NCBI GenBank assembly: GCA_015179045.1
Contig: WHUZ01000147.1
Coordinates: forward strand, 1 to 64,000
Length of the DNA stretch: 64,000 bases
Reading direction: 5' to 3'
DNA from: Kalaharituber pfeilii
Taxonomy: Eukaryota > Ascomycota > Pezizomycetes > Pezizales > Pezizaceae
Below are positions 31,951-42,485 of this stretch, in pieces. A program made the position numbers and the translations under genes. How positions within the stretch are numbered: position 1 is the stretch's first letter; the number at the start of each line of letters is the position of its first letter. Below the pieces are notes generated by a model. It ran no database searches. It saw only the letters and a program-made list of their open reading frames with translations, and had not been told where the DNA came from.

Positions 31951-32194
31951 AATCGGCGGATGTAGTTATCTTTTTTTTTTTATATATATATCATTACTCG
32001 CATGCCACCTGAAAGGCTATGGCGTAGTTATCGGCAGTTGGTTCTGAAGGGAGCAGAAGCTTAGCCAAGGGGCTTAAGGTGCAAAGGCGCAATCCACATA
32101 GTGGCCCTGAGAGGGGTATATAAGGCCGTCTCAGCCTTAAGAGTCAGAAACGAGACCAAGACTCACCCGGGAGGTGACGGGTAGATTCCACTAT
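31951..32194 (+). repeat. Orphan repeat X, copy 1, with TATA-like box
   Basis: A segment starting TCGGCGG and ending CACTATGGCGTG is shared with 60531-60786 at high identity. It contains GGGGTATATAAGGCCG at about 32113 and is joined directly to LINE-A RNase H coding sequence. A 53-bp LINE-A tail (31971-32023, minus strand) interrupts it with the duplication GTAGTTATC (31962-31970, 32024-32032). Nothing in it resembles a known gene or structural RNA. Confidence 0.6.
31971..32023 (-). mobile_element. LINE-A 3'-tail insertion, 53 bp
   Basis: Poly-T with a short TA run and the inverted terminal hairpin, flanked by GTAGTTATC on both sides. Confidence 0.85.
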
Positions 32195-32412
32195 GGCGTG
32201 CGAAGAAAGAGCTGGAGCCGGAACATTCGCCCAAGGGAAACTCAAGTCGATATACCTCGGCACCAAAGCCACGGTAAATGATGCGAAACTAACTGCCATA
32301 GGCGAAGCCCTAGACAACACAGAAGGCGAACTCCTCATACTCACTGACTCCAACATAGCTATAGCGAAGGTGAGGAAGATCGCCAATGGAGACCCACACA
32401 CGAGGAAGCAGC
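32195..32412 (+). pseudogene. LINE-A RNase H fragment joined to repeat X
   Basis: It encodes GAGTFAQGKL, IYLGTKATVNDAKL, LLILTDSNIAIAKV and IANGDPHT, the middle of the LINE-A RNase H domain. An ATG lies at 32193 at the X junction. The coding similarity ends where the Harbinger-like sequence begins, so no LINE 3' end is present. Confidence 0.8.
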
Positions 32413-32414
32413 AC

Positions 32415-33312
32415 AGAAGGTCAGAACAGCCTGATTCATCTGCTGCGAAAGAAGAACCTCGTAGTCGATTTCGATATAGCTCAGTCCACTTGTATGCAGT
32501 TGAATCGTGATGACTTGCTGTATGGCCTGTGGAGGCAAAAATAAATCGTCCACTCCAATCACAGACTGCCTGCATGTACCTGAATTAGCTCTGCTATATA
32601 TCAGTAAGGAGATTGTCATACCTGAAGATTAAACCCATAGATTTTCTTCCTAGAAAAGTATGATTCATGACTTTCTTGGGTTTATTTCTTAAAACAATCT
32701 CCGAGCCATCTAGAAAGCCAACACATGTAGTGAAAACTCTTTCATCAGCATCAAGAGGCTGCTTTCTACGGTCCTCAACAGATGGCCACTGGATATACTG
32801 TCCTGCATTTGATGCTAACAGCCTTATTGTTCTCCAAGTGTATTCCCAAACATTACCATAACCAATATTTAGCAAGATACGCTCCCTTTCAGATGTAGTA
32901 TACCCTCTAAGCATGAATAATACCACTGCGATCTGAATCTTGATAGGGCAAGGGGGTATTTTGTTTTATTCTGATGCCAGTAATTAATCTCCTGGTCTGG
33001 AAGCACTTCTAGGAGGTTCACAAGCTGTTTAAAACTAGTTCGCTGCATCCTGAATAAGCACTTGAACGCAGACTCAGGATATTGCTCAATTATAGTATCC
33101 AAAACGTCGAAGTTATGACTTCCGGCAGACCCACGCTCTCGTGGATAGAGATAACGGTGGTTAGAAACCATGAGATCAAGCATAAGCAAGTCTTCTAAGA
33201 GCTCATAGTCATCTTCATCCTCATCTGAATTAAGTAGCATAGACATGGCATGAGTCTCGATTGCTGTCGTTACTACCTGTTCGATTTTGGCTCTCACCGA
33301 TATGCGGAGCAT
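32415..33312 (-). pseudogene. PIF/Harbinger (HARBI1-like) DDE transposase, truncated
   Basis: On the minus strand the parts read, in order: LLMLDLMVSNHRYLYPRER; FKCLFRMQRTSFKQLVNLL; IAVVLFMLRGYTTSERER; GFLDGSEIVLRNKPKKV; then QAVCDWSGRFIFASTGH, TASHHDSTAYKWTELYRN and FAADES. These match DDE_Tnp_4 nucleases, with the first Asp in FLDGSE and the second in HHDSTAY. A 42-nt intron with GT-AG ends interrupts the frame after GLIFR (about 32586-32627). A one-base loss in a C-run near 32945 breaks the frame, and the part with the third catalytic residue is missing at 32415, where LINE-A sequence abuts. Confidence 0.82.
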
Positions 33313-33474
33313 GTTGATGTTATGGACGTGACGGTAACGTAGGTTACGCGGGGGACATCAGTGACCCTCCTCTCATTTTGGCTTAGCGGGTTGACAGGGG
33401 TTACCTAACGGAACGGAACGTAACGCAAAGCTGATAACCACTATTATTTTTGCTGCCCATCCCTATTCTGTTCT

Positions 33475-33561
33475 GCCAAGCATTTTATTCTATAACGGAA
33501 CCTTGCTATACCGGACGAAAAAGGCCAGATTTTACAGATCCGGTATAGCAAGGGAAAACTG
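33475..33561 (-). mobile_element. P3: terminal fragment of a pogo-like element
   Basis: Read on the minus strand, CAGTTTTCCCTTGCTATACC and the following ~70 bases parallel the left end of P1, including GGTTCCGTTATAGAAT and AAAATGCTTGGC. TA follows at 33562. Only one terminus is present. Confidence 0.65.
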
Positions 33562-33562
33562 T

Positions 33563-34415
33563 ATATATAATTTAAGGTGACTACTAGTCTACTGCTACGT
33601 ACAATCCATGCCAAACAGTGTACTCAAGGTCTTTACCCTGCAATTCAGGCATTCTTAGATCCAAGACATAATCTTGATGAAGCTGTATGTCATCTAGTAA
33701 GTAGCTTTTCTAATCTAGAATAGACCATGACTAATATATATAATAAGGTATGGTACTTCGAAAAGGTCAGTAATAATACTTCATTTGTCCGGAATCGTAG
33801 TCACTTTAAGTGTCACTTACTTCTTTATTTCGACAGTACTGGTATCGGAGTGTTTTAACAGTCACAAGAGCATATTACAGTATATTCCATTGATATGCTA
33901 AAGTATGAATAGCAAGCTGCCTCATCTCCTAATTACGAAGATTCAGCTTCAGCCAAAGATATAGGGCAATATTTCATGTACTGCATACTTGATAATTATT
34001 CAATATATGATTCCTCATCAATATTATTTTTTGTGACTATTTTATCTTCTCAAGGCGCCTATTCTGCTTTTACTTATTTATCCTCATTGGCTTCTGGACA
34101 AATCTGCATGGGATCCACACTAGCTTGATAGCTTGATAGCTTGGTAGCTTGCGTAGCGGTTTATTTAAATATTATAATAATAAAAGGAGAGCCCCCCTCC
34201 AAAGAGCGGTGCGGCGTGATCAGGAGTGCGATGATAGTGCAGACAATCAATCAAACTCAGGATGTTATTGTTCTGCACGCATGCAGAATAGTTCAGGAGA
34301 ATACCGAAGCAGATACCCAAGTATTGCAGTAGGTGGTCTAGCGGTGTGGTGTGGGCGTGGGTGTGGACATGGGTTGTACGGAGCAGTAGATTAGCGGTCA
34401 CCTTAAATTATATAT
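33563..34415. repeat. Possible MITE bounded by a perfect 19-bp inverted repeat
   Basis: ATATATAATTTAAGGTGAC at 33563-33581 is exactly inverted at 34397-34415. The 815 bp between show no coding signal. It directly abuts P3. Confidence 0.5.
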
Positions 34416-35073
34416 GGCTAGCGTCAGTTATCCCTGCTAATGTCCAGTCAGAATGCTGACTGGACAGAGACATTTCGGTGGTGATACTCTCATTTGCACC
34501 TCTCACGGCTTCAAGATTTGTAGCTAACTTAGTACGCATGTGTTAAGTGTTACGGAGTCTACGATGATGTAGCTAAAGTGAGGGTGTAACTTAGGACAAC
34601 GCTTGAAGCTTGACCATCTCTCGAAGGCAGAAGACCCTCCTTATATAGCCAGCTCCCCGCGCATGCCCACTGTATGTTCTATTGCTTATGCTATCTATGC
34701 TCAACAATCGATATCAATGCTTAACAATCAATAACAATGTCTGAGGCTGTGCACAACAAGCCTACGCGTACTCTTGCCACTCAGTGGCGCAACTCACTCA
34801 ACCATGTGCTCCGCTTGTGATACGCTTCCGTGACCCGACCTGTCAATTGTATTGCCCTGCTGTAGCTATCGGTTGATCAGGCCGAATGGTCACTAGCAGC
34901 CTTACGGGTCAACTCAGGTGGATATCCCCAGCATCTCTGGGTAGGCCCGTGACATTAAGCTCTTAGAACTGCATTGTCAATAGTTTCAGCACGTGTTGAT
35001 TTCGATATTTTCGATTATTTTTGAGATCGCCCTTATGGATAGTGGCTTCCTCATGATATTCAGTATATGCGAT
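34416..35073. other. Unassigned spacer with one strong hairpin
   Basis: TGTCCAGTCAG at 34441-34451 pairs perfectly with 34456-34466 over a 4-nt loop. Otherwise nothing is recognised. Confidence 0.5.
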
Positions 35074-35084
35074 TAACTTGATGC

Positions 35085-35526
35085 CGAACTACAGACCACT
35101 ACAAAGGCTGGGACGCCGAGTAGGAACACTCACGGGCTTACTGGGAGGCAAGGGCTTACGGTCCTGGCAATACAAGCTGGGCAAGTCAGATGGACCAGAA
35201 TGCAAATGGTGCGGGGAAGAAGAGGAGACCACAGCCCACATACTGACCAAGTGCCGGACCTGGAACAGTAGATGGCCCGGGGGCAGAGAAGCGCTCCTCA
35301 GACCCCCCAGGGGGAGCAAAGAAGGATGGAGACCCACTGATGACACTACTGGGATGGATGGAACAGTGACACTCAAGGGGACCTTTTTTTTTATTTCTTT
35401 ACTCTCAAGGACCGTTTGCTAGTAACTCTCATGTTTATTTCTTTACCTTCTACATCTTGTATATAAATCGCCATAGACCCACGGGCGGCACGCGATCAAT
35501 GCAATAAAAAAAAAAAAAATAAAAAA
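35085..35526 (+). mobile_element. LINE-A fragment (ORF2 C-terminus and 3' end)
   Basis: Flanked by TAACTTGATGC (35074-35084, 35527-35537). It encodes NYRPLQRLGRRVGTLTG, the zinc motif CKWCGEEEETTAHILTKC and a shifted end. The terminal hairpin is in the ATCGC/GCGAT form, then poly-A. Confidence 0.88.
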
Positions 35527-35703
35527 TAACTTGATGCTACAATAGCTGCTCTTTTCCAGGGAATTATTTCAGGGCCTATGTGAATATTAGTATCTTGCTT
35601 TCTTTGATTGAGTTTGATAACTGAGGCTTTACTTACTTTTTTTACTTGCTATCCTTGTAATATTATTATTACATATAGAGACCTTGTACTTGTAGTTATG
35701 CTA

Positions 35704-37653
35704 ACGGCACTGCAATACCAGGATGAGGCGGTTACCGAGGCGGGTATGCGGCAATACTCCAAAGCATGGAGGGCCCCCGACGAGAGGAAAAGACTACAGC
35801 TGTCGTACCGGCCATTTTTTTTTTTTTTTTCTTTCATTAATCGCATGCCGCCCTATGGGCTATGGCGATATTTAAATACATAAAATAAGTGAATTATATG
35901 CGTCACTCTCATCTATTCTCCCCGTGCCCATTCCAAGATCTCCCGTATGTTTACTCCCTTATCAATCTGTCTTATACCTTCCGCCCCCCGCATTTCCTAG
36001 CCCACGCCTTGCAGTCTTTCCGTCCATGTTCCCAGTTTTCCGGGGCCTCCCCGCACCATCGGCATTCCGGTGATTCGGCCTTCCCTATGTGGTATCTCCA
36101 TTCTTTCAGTCCTTTGTTTCCCAGGATCCCCGCCAGCGTCGAGAGATACTTCCTCCGGTCGGCGATTTGCAAGGGCCGGTAATTTAAGCCTGCCTGGTTT
36201 CTCTCCGTGGCTCGCAGTGCCTTATAGTCTTGTCTTAATCCTGCTTCTGTTACGGTCTCGTCTTCGTATTGTAGCGCTGTGCCGATTTTGGCCGCCCAGT
36301 CTGCCTCCGTGTTCCCTTTCACCTCCTTGTGGCTTTTAACCCATATCACTGCCAGGTCTAGGTCCCCTCTCGCTACTCGGTTCTCCCAACTCTTCCTAAC
36401 CAATGTGGACGCACCGTCTACCGTGGGTTCCCCTCTTCCTATTCTCCGAAGTCTTGCTATTGCCGTTTGTGAGTCGGTGACAATCAGCAGCTCGCCTTGT
36501 TGTTCCAACGCTTCGCTTATTGCTATCAGCTCGCCGTCGTTCACCGTGCTCCTTTGACCCAGGAAGATTGATGTGGATCCCGTCTGATGGTATATTCCTG
36601 CTCCCGTGCTTTCTTCGATCCTACTTCCGTCCGTGTACACTCCCTGCCATCCTTCGTCGATCTCCTTTTCTAGGATTCTCTCCCATTCTCCCCTGTCTAG
36701 GTCGCTTGGATGTGTGGGATGAATGTAGATCGGCAAGGGTTCGTTGTGTCGTAGGTCCCCTCTTAGATACCGGGTATCCTTATCTTCGTGTGTTTTCTCC
36801 CCGGGGAATCTCTGTGCGCGTGCCTCCACTCTTTCCCCTTCTCCCCCGACGAACGTGTGCACCGATTCCAAGTTGATTATCCCTTCAACTATCTGTCTTC
36901 TAGTGCCCCAGGGGACTCCGGAGATGTCTCTGGCGACCGTGTATTGCCATTTTTCTAGGGACCGTAATTTCGATTCCGCGGGTGCACCCTTCGCGTATTT
37001 CTTCCATGCCCAGCTCCCATACGTGGCTATGTTCCTGGCTACGCTGGTGTACAGTTGTCTTCTTTTGCTCGGGGGTATTCTGGTGAGCCTAGCAGCTACG
37101 TTCCAGGCCGCTTTCCCCAGTCTCAGCCTTTTGTCGAAGTGTTCGTTGTATTTAAGCTCCCAGTCCACCGTCAGCCCCACCAGTCGATAACTTTTCCCTT
37201 TCACCAATGTAGGGGGGAGTCTTCCGTACCGGCCATTGGAATACCTGGGGAAGAGGCGGAGGGTAGCCACACTCGGAGGCATGCTAGGGAACAAAGGGCT
37301 GCGGCAGTGGAGACATCAGATAGGGAAGGACGACTCACCGGAGTGTAGGTGGTGTGGCAAAGCCCTCGAGAACTTTGAGCACATCATGAATGAGTGTGAG
37401 GCTTGGAAGAAAAGACTACCGAGAGGGGAGATGGGGCTGAAGCAGCCAACGAAAACGGAGGGGGAAGGAGACACGCTGGCGGAGGTGTTAGACTGGACGG
37501 CAGAGTAATATCCTTAATTCGTCTATTATGTTATTTTTCGTTCTCTTTTCTTTTATTTATCTACTAGCTATCCTCCTACACGTCATGTATCTAATTCCTC
37601 GCCATAGCCTGTTAGGCGGCATGCGAGTAATGAAATAAAAAAAAAAAAAAAAC
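35704..37653 (+). mobile_element. LINE-A fragment split by an antisense LINE-A
   Basis: Flanked by TGTAGTTATGCTA (35691-35703) and TGTAGTTATTCTA (37654-37666). The two halves, 35704-35816 and 37238-37653, join to encode the ORF2 C-terminus: ALQYQDEAVTEAG, LSYRP, LEYLGKRRRVATLGG, CRWCGKALENFEHIMNEC, LAEVLDWTAE. Terminal hairpin with GCCT/AGGC inner stem and poly-A. Confidence 0.88.
35817..37224 (-). mobile_element. Antisense LINE-A insertion (RT C-terminal region, RNase H, zinc motif)
   Basis: Flanked by CGTACCGGCCATT (35804-35816, 37225-37237), so it inserted into the LINE-A at 35704. Nearly the whole insert is one open frame on the minus strand: GLTVDWELKYNEHFDKRLR, RRQLYTSVARNIATYGSWAW, VARDISGVPWGTRR, the RNase H motifs VYTDGSRIEE, IVTDSQTAIARL, WVKSHKEVKGNTEAD, and CRWCGEAPENWEH. 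A frameshift precedes the final EILEWA. 5'-truncated and not autonomous. Confidence 0.9.
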
Positions 37654-37689
37654 TGTAGTTATTCTAGGGTACAAACTATTAAAGACGAG

Positions 37690-37866
37690 GCAAGACCCAA
37701 ATTCATTATGTCAGCGGTCTGGTGAATTTCATTAGTGAGCTGTCTGAATACTTCTGACTAATAAAAATTGGACACTATCATGAAATTGTGACTGGTCTCA
37801 TGGACATCTACAACCAACCATACGGAAATATGCTGCTTCATACCCTATCTGAATAGTTATTTTTCA
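37690..37866. mobile_element. MITE, family M, copy 3
   Basis: Reverse-complement similarity to copy 2 over most of its length, including GGTCTCATGGACATC, CCAACCATACGGAAA and a closing TAGTTATTTTTCAGC. Confidence 0.6.
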
Positions 37867-37870
37867 GCTA

Positions 37871-37969
37871 CAGGCAACCCTGGCTATAATGAAGGCCAAG
37901 AATCCAACCGGGTTCATAATGGCAAGGTTTTCACTATAGCGCGGTTCGTTATAGCAAGGTCTGGCTGCA
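37871..37969. mobile_element. Short pogo-like MITE that received LINE-A1
   Basis: It begins CAGGCAACCCTGGCTATA after TA and ends GTTATAGCAAGGTCTGGCTG. The last bases GTCTGGCTG are the target duplication of LINE-A1 and recur at 61691, where they are followed by TA, so the MITE's true end is completed on the far side of the nest. Confidence 0.65.
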
Positions 37970-39148
37970 CACACCTCTACAACCTCCTCGGGCCGCGTCA
38001 AACATCACGTGACTGAGGCCGTATCTCGACCTACAGGACAGCCAGTGACAAGCAGACAACTACAAATGACGCCCCTCGGCCCGATGGTCGCAGGGACCCC
38101 CAAATACTTACAAGAAATGATCATTCAGACACCTTCCGCCAAGGAAACAGCCATCAACGCTCTTAGAACGTTTCCCAGAACCTCTATCAGCCTCCCCAAC
38201 TTACCTTCAGCTCGCACAGTAATCTCGACGGCGGGGGCACCTCGAGACCCCATCAGTGGCCTCCCACACCACGAAAATAGGCACCCCCACCAACAGAACG
38301 TTGACCAAAGAAAACGCCTCGATCCTAGGAGCCAAAACGACCTGCCCATCGGCACAATAACGAAGACGGGTCACACATTGGCCATTTCAGACTGATTACA
38401 TATCATATCTACAAGGAATGACAAGTCACATCCCGATCACCCAAGACAAGGACAATTTGCTACCCACTATCCGCCATCCACATCCACGAACCACACATAC
38501 CACTTGCCACCCGGACGCCACAACCACAAATCACCAGGCATCAATGGCTCCAACCACGAAAACCACGAGAGGCCGAACTAGCAACCAGACCGACCCTCTC
38601 CGACAAGCCAGAAGGGCCACACGGATGGCCAGGTGCTGCTTGAAGGTAAATAACGCCGATCGAAGCCGTCCCAGCAGCCCCGATGAGACCGACAAGCAGG
38701 CCGGAACCCACCACTCCCACGCCACAACATAGAAGCAGTTCGGCACCAGCCGCTAGGTTGACCACGGAAGAAGGGGGGAACGACATGGATTACGATTATA
38801 TGAATACAAACCTTAAGGACAACAAGCACGCTCCCGAAATTAACAGAGACATCGTCATGCAGAACACCACAGAGACACCGAACCACACTCACATGCCGGT
38901 ACCCCTAACTCCAAGACCCTCGTGAGGCAGAGGAGGAGGATACAGGCAATGTAGGCGTGGACGCGGAGGGCCACCTACCAGCGAGAGACCAAAGCCCACA
39001 GACATACCAAACCCCATAAACACGCCAGAACGCACGACCACTAAAACCTCAAATCTCGAAGGAAAAGGTGAGGAACCAGCCAAAGAAACCCGTACTAAAA
39101 CGGGTGTGATGACGGCTCAACAGCATCCACTGTTTCGCACGGGTACCG

Positions 39149-39386
39149 GTGTCTAGAGCTGGCAGAACAAAGCCTCAAGGGCGGCCTCAATAATCAAATG
39201 TCAAGAAAAGAGTCTTCAATTGTCTTGTCTGTACGTGTCCATATCTGTCCATGTCTGTATATCTCCGTGTATGTCTGTATCCATCCATGTATGTCGCTGC
39301 TTCCTTGCTTGCTTCCACAGTCCTATCTACATACAATTAATAGACCACCTTCGCCTTCCAACTGAGCCACACCGACAGCCGAACCC

Positions 39387-39424
<38 letters not shown>

Positions 39425-39927
39425 CCCGACCCCCGCAGAGACCGCACCGGCACCGAAGCCGAAGCCCACAGGGAAAAGACAAAAGAACAGCAAGCCCTCC
39501 GATCCAACTCCCAAAACCGACGCCATCACCACTTCGAAAGCCGGCGTCGTGGTACACGGAATCTCCTTAAGGAAGGACTTGGGAAAGGTGAGGAAGTGGC
39601 TGGAGGCTGGGAATAAGACACTGGGCAAGACCGTGGGGATAAGGTGGCTGAGACGCAAGACTGAGCTGTTAGCCGAGGGCAAGAAGACAAGCTCGGTCGT
39701 GGTGTACTTGGAGGAGGAGAAAGAGATAGACAGAGTCAGGTTGGGAGGGAGGCTGCTGAGGACCACTCAATACGAGCCGGACAGGCGGAGGAAGTAGGCT
39801 GTATTGACCCCCGCATCACACACGAGATCCGCGGGCCCCACATGTATTTAGGCATCAGTTAGTTTTTGTTTTTTCTTCTCAATTATATACCTCGCCATAG
39901 CCCACAGGGCGGCATGCGAGTACTGAA

Positions 39928-39960
<33 letters not shown>

Positions 39961-40090
39961 GAGCCTATACATACATATCTCGCTTCTTAATCATAATTTT
40001 GTTCCTCATCCCATGCATGTGTCATCATGTGGCCCTACCGTTGAGTACCGCTCCGGCCCGCGTATGGCCTTATTCTTTCCATCGGTACCG
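39149..40090. mobile_element. Insert bounded by GGTACCG duplication, carrying G4
   Basis: GGTACCG at 39142-39148 recurs at 40084-40090, and joining across it restores the ORF1 reading. Without G4 the insert is about 344 bp, begins GTGTCTAGAGCTGG and has repeated TGTCTGTA words. A solo LTR is possible but the ends are not a clean TG/CA pair with a 5-bp duplication. Confidence 0.45.
39369..39956 (+). mobile_element. G4: 5'-truncated ORF1-only retroelement
   Basis: Flanked by AACTGAGCC (39360-39368, 39957-39965). It starts in a run of ACCGAC hexamers, keeps the conserved C-terminal domain (VVVHGISLRKDLGKV, GIRWLRRKTELL, SSVVVYLEEE, ending PDRRRK before a stop at 39797), a CGC-rich 3' UTR hairpin, the terminal hairpin and poly-A. 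Confidence 0.88.
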
Positions 40091-40865
40091 TGGTTACCAC
40101 CACACCGGGGAAGGAGCCGACAAACCCACTGAGGAAAGAACTACGGAAACCCCCACTGCCTAGAAGGGCCTGGAAATGCCGAAAAGGAGACCTACGCAGC
40201 AGTTGCCATAGCCCAAGGACACACGAACGAAACCGTGAACATCCCGAAGGGCCCCAAAAACACAAAGCCCATACTAAAGACAGCCACCCAAGACGGTCCT
40301 ACCACTAGAGACTGCATCCCGAGGAACCAGTTTTGGCAAGCAAGAATATACAACATAGCGAACTGGAAGGAGAAATGGGACAACCTGACGAAAGGCAATG
40401 GGGAGATGGAAACCCTGAAGAAGAGGATCAACTAAAACCTGGGCCAGGATGCGTCATATATGGTACAGAGAATTATACTAGATTAGGACTTCCCGTGTGA
40501 AAGGATACTCCTCATGGCAGATGCCGGGCAGAAACAGGAACCAAGAAACCTCAAGACACTCACCAAAGCAATCAAGCGGGACAACCCAGGAGCCAGGATT
40601 GACTGGGACAGCCGACGGGTGGAAATCGTCACCTTCAATATAATAGACAACGAGGGAGTGTCTAGGGTAGAGCGTGAATTATGAATCGAGAACCCGGGAG
40701 ACCTCGCCAACAGAAATGTAAGGAGACTCACAGACCGACAGGTCCCACCGAGGAAAGAGAACAGAGCAATATCAGTCTTCATATCGAATAACGTGCTAAG
40801 AGACAGTCTAACATTTAGAGGAGAGAACATCAAGTATTACCTATGAGACGACCTGGGGAAAGGGA

Positions 40866-40867
<2 letters not shown>

Positions 40868-40900
<33 letters not shown>

Positions 40901-42485
40901 TCAGTACTCGCATACCGCCCTAAGGGCTACGGCGAGGGTTTTATTATAACAGAAATAAAAAACAAGTCAACATCTAGTTACATGTAGTGCCCGCGAAACT
41001 CCTTCATGGTGCGGGTGGCATGCCCGGTATGTCCTACTTCCGTCCCCTCTCCGATTCATACCGGTCCGACCTTAACCAACGTCCCCCGAGCCTCACCCTC
41101 CCAACCTCGGTCTCCTTCCCCAAGTAAACTACCGCCGAGCTGGTTTTCTTTCCTTCCTCAACCAGCGTGGTCTTCTTCCTCAACCAGCGAATTCCGGTGA
41201 TCTTTCCCAATTCCTTATTCGCTGCCTCCAACCATTGTCTGACCTTCCCTAGGTCCTTCCGTAGGGCGATCCCGTGTACTACGACGCCTGTTTTAAGTTT
41301 GGTGGTGGCATCGGGGTTGGTTGGTGGGGAGGTGGAGGTGCTCTTGGGGCGGGGAGAGGGACCTTTGCGTGATGTGGCTGCCAAGTGGCGCTGGAAGGCT
41401 TCGTCTTGACTCGGCAGCTTTCCTTTGCCCTTCCTGACGGCGGGGGAGGTGGGGTCGCGCTCGGAGGCTCCTCTGCGCGGGGTGGTGCTCCCGTGGCTGT
41501 GGGGTCGACCGAGGAGGACGACGTGATCTTTCTGGCCTCCTCATCGCTGAGTTGGCGCTTAATCTCATATGGTTGGTTGGGAGCTGGGGTTTTTCCCTTC
41601 CTCTTCTTCGTTCGAGTAGGGGTGGTGTTGCCGACCGTGCGTGGCGTCGGTGGCGGTGGTGGAGGTGGTGGCGCCGGCGGTGATGGTGGTGGTGGGGCCA
41701 GTTTGTCGCTTGGCCAAACCCAGCTGCCTGACTCCCACTACTCGAACGAAGAAGAGGAAGGGAAAAACCCCAGCTCCCAACCAACCATATGAGATTAAGC
41801 GCCAACTCAGCGATGAGGAGGCCAGAAAGATCACGTCGTCCTCCTCGGTCGACCCCACAGCCACGGGAGCACCACCCCGCGCAGAGGAGCCTCCGAGCGC
41901 GACCCCACCTCCCCCCGCCGTCAGGAAGGGCAAAGGAAAGCTGCCGAGTCAAGACGAAGCCTTCCAGCGCCACTTGGCAGCCACATCACGCAAAGGTCCC
42001 TCTCCCCGCCCCAAGAGCACCTCCACCTCCCCACCAACCAACCCGATGCCACCACCAAACTTAAAACAGGCGTCGTAGTACACGGGATCGCCCTACGGAA
42101 GGACCTAGGGAAGGTCAGACAATGGTTGGAGGCAGCGAATAAGGAATTGGGAAAGATCACCGGAATTCGCTGGTTGAGGAAGAAGACCACGCTGGTTGAG
42201 GAAGGAAAGAAAACCAGCTCGGCGGTAGTTTACTTGGGGAAGGAGACCGAGGTTGGGAGGGTGAGGCTCGGGGGACGTTGGTTAAGGTCGGACCGGTATG
42301 AATCGGAGAGGGGACGGAAGTAGGACATACCGGGCATGCCACCCGCACCATGAAGGAGTTTCGCGGGCACTACATGTAACTAGATGTTGACTTGTTTTTT
42401 ATTTCTGTTATAATAAAACCCTCGCCGTAGCCCTTAGGGCGGTATGCGAGTACTGATATAAAAAAAAAAAAAAAAAAAAAAAAAA
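40868..42485. mobile_element. G5/G6: 1.6-kb near-perfect palindrome of G-element sequence
   Basis: The left arm, 40868-41619, is a G element on the minus strand with its poly-A outermost. The right arm, 41738-42485, is the same sequence on the plus strand. In the parts compared by eye the arms differ by one base in a C-run (41317 region versus 42042 region). The spacer is 118 bp. Both arms encode the conserved domain (VVVHGIALRKDLGKVRQWL, GIRWLRKKT, SSAVVYLGKE, ending SERGRK); the minus copy reads open from 41384 to 41034. No target duplication is present, and about 0.7 kb of LINE-A1 (ORF1 end to endonuclease) is missing at the site. Confidence 0.9.

Larger units (their letters stand above)
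38544..40867 (+). pseudogene. LINE-A1 ORF1 remnant
   Basis: The ATG at 38544 (MAPTTKTTRGRTSNQ) corresponds to the ORF1 start of LINE-A2 at 51194. Parts recognisable by comparison: SSSAPAARLTTEEGG with DYMNTNLKDNKHAPEINRD (about 38730-38850), then, after the insert at 39149-40090, FWQARIYNIANW, RVEIVTFNI, RNVRRLTDRQVP and LTFRGENIKYYL. Stops and shifts occur throughout. The palindromic G insertion removes the zinc-knuckle end. Confidence 0.8.

Noticed and set aside
32193..32510. Domesticated RNase H gene with its own promoter
   Set aside because: The frame lacks the start of the RNase H domain (including the TDGS motif) and runs into antisense Harbinger sequence. Kept only as a hypothesis about X.
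41293..41973. 226-codon minus-strand open frame across the palindrome centre
   Set aside because: It is an out-of-frame reading through inverted G sequence; the conserved G domain is in another frame.
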